Assembly: GCA_043808565.1 (NCBI GenBank)
Contig: JAZDEQ010000081.1
Span: forward strand, 1 to 6,279
Direction of reading: 5' to 3'
Length of the DNA: 6,279 bases
Source of the DNA: UBA12403 sp043808565
GTDB lineage: Bacteria > Patescibacteriota > Patescibacteriia > UBA9934 > GWF2-40-263
The translations under genes were made by a program, and so were the position numbers. Below the pieces are notes generated by a model that searched no databases, was not told the DNA's origin, and saw nothing but the letters and a program-made list of their open reading frames with translations. This document shows, piece after piece, positions 1 through 5,423 of the stretch (positions are counted from its first letter, which is position 1; every line of letters starts with the position of its first letter).

Positions 1-801
1 GCCACTTTTCTTGGGGCCTTTGTTTATTCTGGGGCCGGCGGCAATTTAAATTTGGCTCAATCAATTTACGTTAAAGAAAAAGGCTATGGCATGGGCAAAT
101 ATGCTCAAAAAATTTCTGGTCTTTTTAAGGGCAATAAAAAAGAAACCGAAATTCAACTCGAGGGTGCAACTTTTGAATTAAATAAAAAATCAGAAAAAAA
201 CTTTTGGGGCTGGTGGAAAAAAATTAGTTTAGAACACGCTATAATTTTTTGGTTTATTGGTGCTCTTTCTATTACTCTTCTAATGCTTTTGTCCTACTCA
301 ACAATTTTTGGTCAAGCCGGAAATGTTCAGGGTATCAATTTTGTTATCAATGAAGGCGCGGCTATTGGTAAAATCCTTGGTCCAGTTATAGGAACACTCT
401 TCTTGCTGGCAGTTTCCATCATGTTGTTTCAAACCCAACTCGGCGTCATGGATTCCACTTCCCGCATTATGGCCGAAAATGCCGCTATTGTTTACATGAA
501 AAAGAAAAATAAAGTGACTGTCCCTTTGTCAAAAATTTATTTTTCTTTTCTCTGGGCCCAAATTGCTTTTGGCATTTTATTATTTCTCCTCGGCGCGACC
601 GAACCAAAAACTCTTATTGTTCTTGGGGCTTGTCTAAACGCTGTCGCTATGTTTGCTCACGTCGGTTTAGTTTCCATTTTAAATCGTCGAGCTTTGCCAA
701 AAATCTTCCAGCCAGCTTTGTGGCGAAAAATTTTATTAGGCTTAATTTTTATTTTCTTTGGCGTATTTTGTGTGGTGGTAATTTTGGATCAGATAAAATA
801 A
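1..801 (+). CDS. Nramp-like divalent metal transporter, C-terminal part (5' end outside window)
   Basis: The frame is open from base 1, so the true start lies upstream; the TTG at 52 is internal, not a start. About 266 codons are visible, ending in TAA. The opening residues (GAFVYSGAGGNLNLAQS, then KEKGYGMGKY) resemble the Nramp-like group of predicted metal-ion symporters, as does the later QLGVMDSTSRIMAEN. Hydrophobic segments, counted from window codon 1, lie near 79-101, 124-147, 178-199, 205-228 and 243-263, with a charged linker near 40-77. This fits the C-terminal half of a multi-pass inner-membrane transporter that probably moves a divalent cation. Substrate and the metal-binding residues of the first helix cannot be judged because the N-terminus is missing. 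The family call rests on recalled motifs; a more distant Nramp-related protein is possible. Confidence 0.72.
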   Translation, partial: ATFLGAFVYSGAGGNLNLAQSIYVKEKGYGMGKYAQKISGLFKGNKKETEIQLEGATFELNKKSEKNFWGWWKKISLEHAIIFWFIGALSITLLMLLSYSTIFGQAGNVQGINFVINEGAAIGKILGPVIGTLFLLAVSIMLFQTQLGVMDSTSRIMAENAAIVYMKKKNKVTVPLSKIYFSFLWAQIAFGILLFLLGATEPKTLIVLGACLNAVAMFAHVGLVSILNRRALPKIFQPALWRKILLGLIFIFFGVFCVVVILDQIK

Positions 802-850
802 ATATCACAATTACTCTCCTTCAGCAGTGCGCTTCACCTAGCCTCTCCTT

Positions 851-894
851 CGCCATGCACCTCACCCCACCTCTCCTTCGCAAGGAGAGGAGCT
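851..894 (+). repeat. Left inverted repeat flanking the DUF559 gene
   Basis: This 44-bp stretch is the reverse complement of 1264-1308 with two substitutions and one indel (42 of 45 columns match). It contains CACCTCACCCCA followed by a perfect hairpin at 870-890, with arms CCTCTCCTT and AAGGAGAGG around a CGC loop. Weaker similarity runs outward to about 829 (a CACCTA / CCTCTCCTT pattern). The inner edge overlaps the ribosome binding site of the DUF559 gene. Confidence 0.85.
888..892 (+). promoter_or_regulatory. SD of the DUF559 gene, overlapping a repeat hairpin
   Basis: AGGAG lies 8 nt upstream of the ATG at 901. Its first three bases belong to the right arm of the 870-890 hairpin, so folding of that hairpin could partly hide the site. 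A second SD-like AAGGAG (882-887) is wholly within the arm but 13 nt from the start, which is less favourable. Masking by the hairpin is inference. Confidence 0.6.
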
Positions 895-900
895 CCAAAT

Positions 901-1257
901 ATGACGGAATTATTTAATCAAACCGGTGTTAAAAAAAATCGTCAGCAACTAAGAAAACAATCAACGAAGGCCGAAGAACATCTTTGGAATTTTTTAAGAA
1001 ACAGAAAATTATTAAATAAAAAATTTCGTCGTCAAGTTAGTGTTGGTCAATACGTAGTAGATTTTTATTGTCCAGAACAGCATTTGATTGTCGAAATTGA
1101 CGGTGAGATTCATAATGAATCTATAAATAAGTTTAATGATCTTCAAAGACAAGAATTTTTAGAATCATTAAAACTAAAAGTTTTACGTTTTAAAAATTCT
1201 GAAGTTTTAAAGCAAACCGAAAGCGTTTTAAAAACCATTACCAATTATCTAGTCTAA
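901..1257 (+). CDS. DUF559 domain (Vsr-like PD-(D/E)XK) endonuclease
   Basis: This 118-residue protein has the usual length for a stand-alone DUF559 protein, a family in the Vsr/very-short-patch-repair branch of restriction-like nucleases. Visible hallmarks are the N-terminal helix with AEEHLW (24-29), KFRRQ (41-45), the core strand YVVDFYC (51-57, candidate catalytic D54), IVEIDGEIH (63-71, with E65, D67 and H71), and the closing D80..R83 and VLRF (94-97). These make an intact nuclease fold likely. Members are predicted DNA endonucleases, but their biological role is mostly unknown. The ATG at 901 is supported by AGGAG eight bases upstream. The gene is AT-rich like the host genes. It is bracketed by inverted repeats (851-894 and 1264-1308), so gene and repeats may travel together. 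It has no partner methylase or helicase, which argues against a classical restriction system. Confidence 0.88.
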   Translation: MTELFNQTGVKKNRQQLRKQSTKAEEHLWNFLRNRKLLNKKFRRQVSVGQYVVDFYCPEQHLIVEIDGEIHNESINKFNDLQRQEFLESLKLKVLRFKNSEVLKQTESVLKTITNYLV

Positions 1258-1263
1258 AACTTT

Positions 1264-1308
1264 AGCCCCTCTCCTTGCGAAGGAGAGGTTGGGGTGAGGT
1301 GTATGGCG
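1264..1308 (-). repeat. Right inverted repeat flanking the DUF559 gene
   Basis: This is the mirror copy of 851-894. It contains a perfect hairpin at 1268-1288 (CCTCTCCTT, loop GCG, AAGGAGAGG) followed by the complement of the CACCTCACCCC motif. It begins six bases after the DUF559 stop codon. Degenerate similarity continues to about 1337 (GTTAGGGGTGAGGG), which is close to where the GC-rich cassette begins. The hairpin has no T tract, so it is not a classical intrinsic terminator. Confidence 0.85.
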
Positions 1309-1341
1309 GTTGAAGGAGGGGAGTTAGGGGTGAGGGCATCT

Positions 1342-1378
1342 AAAAAAAGCCGCCCCTGGATCCTCCGATCCAGGGGCG
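1342..1378 (-). terminator. Intrinsic terminator of the GC-rich cassette
   Basis: Read on the minus strand, a perfect 12-bp stem (CGCCCCTGGATC pairing with GATCCAGGGGCG, at 1351-1378) with a GGAG loop is followed by GGC and then seven T residues (1348-1342). It lies 17 bases past the stop codon of the 414-residue ORF. This is a textbook rho-independent terminator. It marks the downstream edge of the cassette and supports the minus strand as the coding strand. Confidence 0.93.
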
Positions 1379-1395
1379 TTGTTGTTGAAGTTCGA

Positions 1396-2640
1396 CTACA
1401 GTTGACCGCGATTGGCCTCGACAGCCGCGATCATGGTCGGGGTTGGCGGAACGACGGGGTGTAGGTGGACGATGTAGCCGTCCGTCTTCCCACCGTCGCA
1501 GCGGAAGTCCGGCTTGCCCTCGGGCTTGGAGATGATGACCTCGTCGCCGACGTTGAGCGCGTCGCCACGTTCGTTCGGCCGATTGGACTGAACGAATACC
1601 TTGTCGGCGTGCCGAGCTTCGAGCTGCGGCCGACATTGCGTGTCACGGCCTTCCTCGGCTCGAACGAACCGGAAGCCGAGATTTTCCATGATCTTGCGGA
1701 GTTTCTCCTCGAAATCCGCAAGCTCCCGCCGCTTGGTTGCTTCGGGATCTCGCATCCACGTCTTGACCTTGAACGGAGCCTCTCGTGCCAGCTTGATGAG
1801 CCAACGGAAGGCCGTGATTGCGTGTTCGACCTCCAACTTCTGGCTTCGACCGTGCCACTCGATGGCTCGCTTGAGACCAAACCAGATGTCAGTGTAGTCT
1901 TCAGTACCATCGCCAGCCATGAGAGCCGCTTCCACGATCAAGCCAAGTTCGATCACTGAGGTGTGGGCGAAGCCGTGCTGAAGGGCGAATCCAGCGAGGC
2001 GCTGGCCCACCATCACGAGCAACGGCTTCTCACGCCGCCGCAGACCTTCGGTGACAACGACCGTACTGTGCCCGAGCCGACGCACGGTTTCGGCCGCCGC
2101 GATCGTGAACACTCGGTCCACATACCGGCAGGCTTCCTTGGCCAGCCGGTCAGCTTCGGCCTGACCAATCTTCTGGACGAGTTCGGTGTTCAGATCCAGA
2201 ACGTCTTCCGGATGGTACCTGACCATCCGGTTTTCGACGAACCGAACCATCTCATCGGGCTCGACCAGCCACCACGCGGGCTGGTGACGAAAGAACGCGA
2301 GCCGCCTCTGAGTCGGCAGATCGCCGTTCGGGTCACTGACCACGAACCGGTCGAACAGAAGTTCGTTCAGGTCGTCGCGGGTCCAGCCGGCCGTCTGCAG
2401 GATGCCGACCCACTCGAAGGCGGCAGCAAGATCGTTCTTGGTGCCGCCGGCCATGAAGTACAGAGCGACCTGGCGGATGACCGCTCGGTCTTCCCCGTGC
2501 TCGATGGCCGCCTTGAGACCCCTGGCCCAGCGAGTGGACCAGATCTCTTTTGCGGCCGCGTCGTCGGCCGGAATCTCCTCTGGTTCGACGATGTCGATGA
2601 TGTAGTCAGGAATCTTGACGTTGTCGGTACCGTTGTCCAT
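1396..2640 (-). CDS. Hypothetical protein in a GC-rich cassette (414 aa)
   Basis: I do not recognise this family. The start chosen is the ATG at 2640 (MDNGTDNVKIPDYIID), which has GGAG six bases upstream. An ATG two codons earlier (2646) abuts the GGAG directly and is less likely. The frame stays open to 2940, but that stretch looks like untranslated leader. The protein is soluble, with no signal peptide or membrane segment. An acidic N-terminus (about 1-32) is followed by a mainly helical, Trp-rich body (about 33-330, for example EIWSTRWARGLK and RHQPAWWLVEP). A small, probably beta-rich C-terminal part (about 345-395) contains GDALNVGDEVIISKPEG and GYIVHLHPVV. Only three cysteines are present, with no metal-binding pattern. 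Composition differs sharply from the neighbours: 41 of 60 bases are G/C in 2041-2100, against 17 of 60 in 3601-3660. Horizontal acquisition is likely. The function is unknown. Confidence 0.8.
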   Translation of the reverse strand: MDNGTDNVKIPDYIIDIVEPEEIPADDAAAKEIWSTRWARGLKAAIEHGEDRAVIRQVALYFMAGGTKNDLAAAFEWVGILQTAGWTRDDLNELLFDRFVVSDPNGDLPTQRRLAFFRHQPAWWLVEPDEMVRFVENRMVRYHPEDVLDLNTELVQKIGQAEADRLAKEACRYVDRVFTIAAAETVRRLGHSTVVVTEGLRRREKPLLVMVGQRLAGFALQHGFAHTSVIELGLIVEAALMAGDGTEDYTDIWFGLKRAIEWHGRSQKLEVEHAITAFRWLIKLAREAPFKVKTWMRDPEATKRRELADFEEKLRKIMENLGFRFVRAEEGRDTQCRPQLEARHADKVFVQSNRPNERGDALNVGDEVIISKPEGKPDFRCDGGKTDGYIVHLHPVVPPTPTMIAAVEANRGQL

Positions 2641-2646
2641 GGCCAT

Positions 2647-2650
2647 CTCC
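2647..2650 (-). promoter_or_regulatory. SD that decides the start of the 414-aa ORF
   Basis: GGAG on the minus strand directly touches the ATG at 2646 but is six bases from the ATG at 2640. Normal spacing favours the second. A possible GC-rich stem (CCCGCC with GGCGGG, 2692-2697 with 2667-2672) lies just upstream of this site in the mRNA. Confidence 0.6.
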
Positions 2651-2668
2651 GTGAGTGTGAGAGGAACC

Positions 2669-2733
2669 CGCCCTCGCTCGTGGTGAGCTTTGGCGGGGTG
2701 ATGATCGCCTTCGCTCGTGATTGAACTTTGGCG
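2669..2733 (-). repeat. Imperfect direct repeat in the cassette leader
   Basis: Two copies of a 27-28 bp unit lie at 2669-2695 and 2706-2733. They share CGCC, TCGCTCGTG and CTTTGGCG on the plus strand and match in 24 of 28 columns. They sit in the untranslated leader between the short leader ORF and the 414-codon gene. A further motif, TTGAACT on the plus strand, recurs at 2721, 2755 and 2802. The role is unknown; RNA structure, a protein-binding site or simple duplication are all possible. Confidence 0.6.
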
Positions 2734-2840
2734 TATCGAAGGTTGAGGCGCTGGTTGAACTGCGCTGCCTTCTTCTCTTGTCACGAAGCGCCGTGAACGT
2801 GTTGAACTCGAATGAACTAGCTTGAAGGTTGCGCGTTGGT

Positions 2841-2894
2841 TTAGCCGACGGATAACTCCGGCTCCAACGGCTCTCTTCCTGTCTTCCAGGCCAT
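2841..2894 (-). CDS. 17-residue leader peptide ORF of the GC-rich cassette
   Basis: The ORF encodes MAWKTGREPLEPELSVG and ends in TAA. It is preceded by a perfect AAGGAG (2905-2900) five bases from its ATG, the strongest ribosome binding site in the window. It is the first ORF after the predicted promoter, with a 5' untranslated region of only about 20 nt, and lies about 200 nt upstream of the 414-codon gene in another frame. This arrangement resembles leader peptides that control downstream expression by attenuation or coupling. The sequence shows no run of a single regulatory amino acid, though EPLEPE is Pro/Glu-rich and the Pro codons could slow a ribosome. Translation is well supported by the signals; regulation is inference. 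Confidence 0.62.
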   Translation of the reverse strand: MAWKTGREPLEPELSVG

Positions 2895-2899
2895 GTGAA

Positions 2900-2905
2900 C
2901 TCCTT
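2900..2905 (-). promoter_or_regulatory. Consensus SD of the leader peptide
   Basis: The minus strand reads AAGGAG, then TTCAC, then ATG, giving a spacer of five. It contrasts with the apparently SD-less starts of ftsE, ftsX and the epmA-like gene, consistent with the cassette coming from a different translational background. Confidence 0.75.
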
Positions 2906-2921
2906 GGGTTGAAGACGAACA

Positions 2922-2950
2922 AAAATATCACAAAAACCATTATTTGTCAA
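2922..2950 (-). promoter_or_regulatory. Sigma-70-type promoter of the GC-rich cassette
   Basis: On the minus strand a perfect -35 box TTGACA (2950-2945) is followed by a 17-bp spacer (2944-2928) and a -10 box TATTTT (2927-2922). Transcription would start near 2915, about ten bases before the leader SD. The promoter is AT-rich and sits exactly at the compositional border of the GC-rich island, so the cassette has its own promoter at one edge and its own terminator at the other. Confidence 0.82.
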
Positions 2951-2993
2951 CCCAGCCAAAATGTTCTATCTTGTGGTTGGTTTCGTTATTGAA

Positions 2994-3084
2994 TTGGGGA
3001 TTAGGGACTGGGGTTTGGGGATGGAAGCTTGTTTTATTTTAAAAAAATAACAACTTCCTTCCCCAACCCCTAAACCCCAAACCC
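2994..3084. repeat. G-rich / C-rich imperfect inverted repeat, possible G-quadruplex
   Basis: The left arm (2994-3040) carries four G-runs at 2996-2999, 3004-3006, 3010-3013 and 3017-3020. The right arm (3045-3084) carries four C-runs at 3061-3064, 3067-3070, 3075-3078 and 3082-3084. The inner part pairs well: GGAAGCTTGTTTTATTTT (3023-3040) against ATAACAACTTCC (3047-3058), with AT in the turn. The outer G and C tracts are also roughly complementary. Either strand could form a G-quadruplex instead of the hairpin. It fills most of the space between the cassette promoter and the epmA-like gene. Confidence 0.7.
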
Positions 3085-3088
3085 AAAG

Positions 3089-4117
3089 ATGCTCGCAATG
3101 ACAAAAATTCTTATGAATAACTTTTTAAACAAAAAAGAAACCCTAAAAAAACGTCAGGAAATTATTCGGGCTATTAAGGATTATTTTCGCGACATTGGTT
3201 ATCTCGAGGTTCAGGTACCGCTCTTAATTCGCGGGACTAATCCTGATGCTTTTTTGACTTCATTTGAAGTTTTTGAAAACGACGAATCGCGCGGGTATTT
3301 AACCACCTCGACCGAGTTTCAACTTTTGCGTTTAATCGCCAATGGTTATGAAAAAGTTTATACTCTGGCGGCAAATTTTCGGGCTGGCGACAAAGACATC
3401 ACCCACAATCCAGAATTCACCATGCTGGAATGGGAAGCCGCGAATGTCAGCATGAGTCAGTTAGAAAAAGAAGCTGAAGAATTTATTCAAAAATCTTTTT
3501 CCACCCTCTTCCCCACGGCTGAATATTTGGAATACGATCAGCAAAAAATTCGTCTCTTGGGTGAGACTTGGGAAAGGCTTTCGGTTCATGAAGTTTTTAA
3601 AAAATATTTGAATTTAGAAATCGACACTGAGTTTTCTTTGCTTTCAATGCAAGCAGAAATAAAAAAAGTCGGTTTAAATGTACCGACGGAATTTCTCAAT
3701 GATCAAGGTTTAATTTTTTCTTGGTTGATCGATCGGGTTTCACCAAAACTTGGGGCCACGGTACCGACTTGGGTTTACGACTGGCCACTTTTCCAAACCT
3801 CTATGGCTGAACCGACGGTCAACAATCCAGCTTTGGCTGATCGCAGCGAGCTTTACATTGGTGGTTTAGAAATCGCCAACGGCTTTACCACAGTTTGCGA
3901 CATTGCCAAACAGCGAGCCCTTTTTTCCGAACAACAGGCTGAAAGAAAACGTCAGGGCAAAAAAGCCGTAACAACTGATGAAAAATATTTGGCTGATCTG
4001 GAAAACAAAAACTTAAAAGCCGCGGGCCTAGCCCTCGGCCTTGATCGCTTGATCATGATTTTAACTGGTAAGACAGACATTCGTGAAGTGATGACTTTTA
4101 ATTGGGATGAACTCTAA
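3089..4117 (+). CDS. epmA: EpmA/GenX-like class II lysyl-tRNA synthetase paralogue
   Basis: The protein has up to 342 residues and aligns by motif with EpmA (325 residues in E. coli), which attaches (R)-beta-lysine to a lysine of elongation factor P in the cytoplasm. It lacks the N-terminal anticodon-binding OB domain of true LysRS. Class II motifs are motif 1 around GYLEVQVPLLI (37-47), motif 2 FRAGDKDITHNPEFTMLEW (97-115), and motif 3 GLALGLDRLIM (313-323, Arg320). The signature LYIGGLEIANGF (255-266) closely parallels EpmA. An oddity is FRAGD in motif 2, where bacterial relatives usually have Glu; D101 is a conservative replacement. The start is uncertain: ATGs at 3089, 3098 and 3113 are in frame, none has an SD, and the first two lie in DNA resembling an intergenic repeat. 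ATG 3113 (334 residues) fits the family best. Neither the EF-P gene nor the EpmB aminomutase is in the window, so the substrate amino acid is unproven. Confidence 0.82.
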   Translation: MLAMTKILMNNFLNKKETLKKRQEIIRAIKDYFRDIGYLEVQVPLLIRGTNPDAFLTSFEVFENDESRGYLTTSTEFQLLRLIANGYEKVYTLAANFRAGDKDITHNPEFTMLEWEAANVSMSQLEKEAEEFIQKSFSTLFPTAEYLEYDQQKIRLLGETWERLSVHEVFKKYLNLEIDTEFSLLSMQAEIKKVGLNVPTEFLNDQGLIFSWLIDRVSPKLGATVPTWVYDWPLFQTSMAEPTVNNPALADRSELYIGGLEIANGFTTVCDIAKQRALFSEQQAERKRQGKKAVTTDEKYLADLENKNLKAAGLALGLDRLIMILTGKTDIREVMTFNWDEL

Positions 4118-4121
4118 TGTC

Positions 4122-4268
4122 GTTACGAATTACGAAAAGTGCCGAATATACGAATGTGATTTTTATTAAAAAGCACAAAGGAAATTTTTTTTCCTTTTAT
4201 CACCCTTACCGCCATTGTAACCCTTGAACCCCAAATTCGTATATTCGGCACTTTTCGTAATTCGTAAC
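4122..4268. repeat. MITE-like palindromic element 1 (147 bp, perfect 34-bp terminal inverted repeats)
   Basis: The terminal repeats 4122-4155 and 4235-4268 are identical over 34 bp in inverted orientation. They begin GTTACGAATTACGAAAAG and end CGAATATACGAAT, with TGC between AAAAG and CGAAT. The core is homologous to that of element 3 (CACAAAGG, a T-rich run, then CATTGTAACC) but lacks an internal stretch of about 20 bases. A local hairpin AAAGGAAA/TTTCCTTT lies at 4177-4197. The element starts four bases after the epmA-like stop codon and ends three bases before the ftsX stop codon, so it is the whole space between two convergent genes and could act as a bidirectional transcription barrier. 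No coding capacity and no clear target-site duplication were seen. Confidence 0.9.
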
Positions 4269-4271
4269 AGC

Positions 4272-5180
4272 CTAGATTTTCAAATACTTTCTCATAGCAA
4301 AAGCTGTCGAAATAATACAAACTACGGCGGCGGCAGTAAACTCTAAACCAAAAACCCAAACGGCTTGACCAATAAAAAAATCTGATAACCGTGAGGCGGC
4401 GCCAAAATAAGAGTTAAACAATGGATTCAAAGCGCCAATGGCTGGCAAAATTATTAAAGCCGATAGCCCCGTAGCCAAAGCGGAAAAAATAATGGCTTCT
4501 AAAATATACGGCCAACGAACAAAGCGACCAGTAGCGCCCACCAAACGCATAATGGCAATTTCTTCCCGATGAACAAAAATCGTAACGCGAACAGTATTAA
4601 AAACTATCAAAATGGCAATTAGGAGAAAAATACCAGCCAAGCCAAAACCAAACCAACGAATTTTATCGGAAATTCCAGCCAGCTTAGCTAAAGTGGTTTC
4701 ATGATTAGCATAATCTTTTTCTTCGATCTGATCGCGGAACGAGGGATGATCTAAAGCCTCGAGCAACATGGGGTAACTTTCAGTGGACTTAGCGCGAATA
4801 ATCATTTCGTAGCCAAAAGGATTGCCATTAATTTCCGCCAATGACGAAAGAACTAAAGGATCGTTAGCGTGTTGAGTTTTGAATTCGGCCAAAGCTTTTT
4901 CTGGATCAACAATTAGAACATCGCGAACCTCATCAAAACTTCGGAGATAAGTTGCGGCACTTTGCACTTCTTCTTCTTTAGTCCCAATCTTAAAAGTAGC
5001 CGTAATATCAACGCGATTTTCAACCGAATCAACAGCCGCCCCGGCAGCTAAATTTAAAGTTAGCAAAATATCGACGGTCAGCAACGTCAAAGTCAGCATA
5101 CTGACCGTGACGAGCGACAGCCAAAAATTTCGAAAAAAATGCTGCAAAGCGAATTTTATTACTCGGAGGATAGTGGACAT
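4272..5180 (-). CDS. ftsX: Cell division protein FtsX, membrane subunit of FtsEX
   Basis: At 302 residues it has the normal FtsX length and topology. A short cytoplasmic N-terminus (RVIKFALQHFFRN) precedes TM1 (about 21-47), then an extracytoplasmic domain (about 51-172), TM2 (about 176-198), a cytoplasmic loop with the conserved REEIAIMRLVGATGRFVRWPY (205-225), TM3 (about 227-250) and TM4 (about 272-295). In known systems FtsX anchors FtsE to the membrane and its extracellular loop activates peptidoglycan hydrolases directly or through partners. No hydrolase gene is visible here. The ATG at 5180 gives a typical N-terminus but has no SD. The bases just upstream are the end of palindromic element 2, only seven nt away. 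Instead of the usual overlap with ftsE, a 243-nt gap separates the two genes, so translational coupling is probably lost. Confidence 0.95.
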   Translation of the reverse strand: MSTILRVIKFALQHFFRNFWLSLVTVSMLTLTLLTVDILLTLNLAAGAAVDSVENRVDITATFKIGTKEEEVQSAATYLRSFDEVRDVLIVDPEKALAEFKTQHANDPLVLSSLAEINGNPFGYEMIIRAKSTESYPMLLEALDHPSFRDQIEEKDYANHETTLAKLAGISDKIRWFGFGLAGIFLLIAILIVFNTVRVTIFVHREEIAIMRLVGATGRFVRWPYILEAIIFSALATGLSALIILPAIGALNPLFNSYFGAASRLSDFFIGQAVWVFGLEFTAAAVVCIISTAFAMRKYLKI

Positions 5181-5187
5181 AATTGGG

Positions 5188-5419
5188 GTTACGAATTACG
5201 AAAAGTAACGAATATACGAATTTGAGTTTAAAGTCGTGGAGTCTTGGAGTCGTGGAATCGTGGCCTGCCCCTCGAAGCCCTCGCAGAGTGGGGAGTTATG
5301 GAAAATATTTATTTCTTTATATTTTAAAGAACAAATAATTTTCAACACTCCACCGCTTCACAACTCCATCACTCCAACACTCCACATTCGTAATTTTGTA
5401 GCTTTTCGTAATTCGTAAC
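5188..5419. repeat. MITE-like palindromic element 2 (232 bp) between ftsE and ftsX
   Basis: The terminal repeats 5188-5221 and 5386-5419 match in 29 of 34 positions, with the outer 18 (GTTACGAATTACGAAAAG) identical. The core differs from elements 1 and 3. A second inverted repeat of 27 bp (5236-5262 against 5359-5385, 22 of 27 matching, built of GTGGAGT/TTGGAGT units) is nested inside. A third AT-rich one (5302-5318 against 5326-5342) lies inside that. An asymmetric GC-rich piece (about 5263-5285, with GCCCCTCGAAGCCCTCGCAG) has no partner on the other arm. The element ends four bases from the ftsE stop and seven bases from the ftsX start. On the ftsEX transcript it would fold into a long hairpin immediately before the ftsX start codon. 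Confidence 0.88.
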
Positions 5420-5423
5420 AATT

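Noticed and set aside
630..917. 95-codon plus-strand ORF overlapping the transporter end
   Set aside because: It is out of frame with the well-supported transporter and runs through the repeat into the DUF559 start; it is a shadow frame.
1465..2724. Long plus-strand open frames (1465-1959 and 1963-2724) opposite the 414-codon gene
   Set aside because: They are in exact antisense register with the minus-strand codons, and are open because a GC-rich gene rarely uses TCA, TTA or CTA. The promoter, SDs and terminator all support the minus strand.
2641..2840. Known riboswitch or T-box in the cassette leader
   Set aside because: No recognisable aptamer or T-box consensus was seen; only a duplicated unit and a possible short GC stem can be supported.
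2641..2940. Extension of the minus-strand ORF to an ATG at 2940 (514 residues)
   Set aside because: That ATG would lie inside the promoter spacer, upstream of the predicted transcript start, and the added residues are low-complexity, basic and Ser-rich. The GGAG-supported ATG at 2640 is better.
3089..4117. Genuine lysyl-tRNA synthetase
   Set aside because: There is no N-terminal anticodon-binding OB domain, and the length and the IANGF region fit the EpmA/GenX group.
4123..4359. 78-codon minus-strand ORF across element 1 and the ftsX end
   Set aside because: It is made of the terminal repeats plus an out-of-frame part of ftsX, with no SD. Likewise the ORF at 5236-5418 lies within element 2.
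5188..5419. CRISPR array or tandem repeats suggested by the recurring GTGGAGT units
   Set aside because: The units are short, irregular and arranged as an inverted repeat, with no regular unique spacers and no cas genes.
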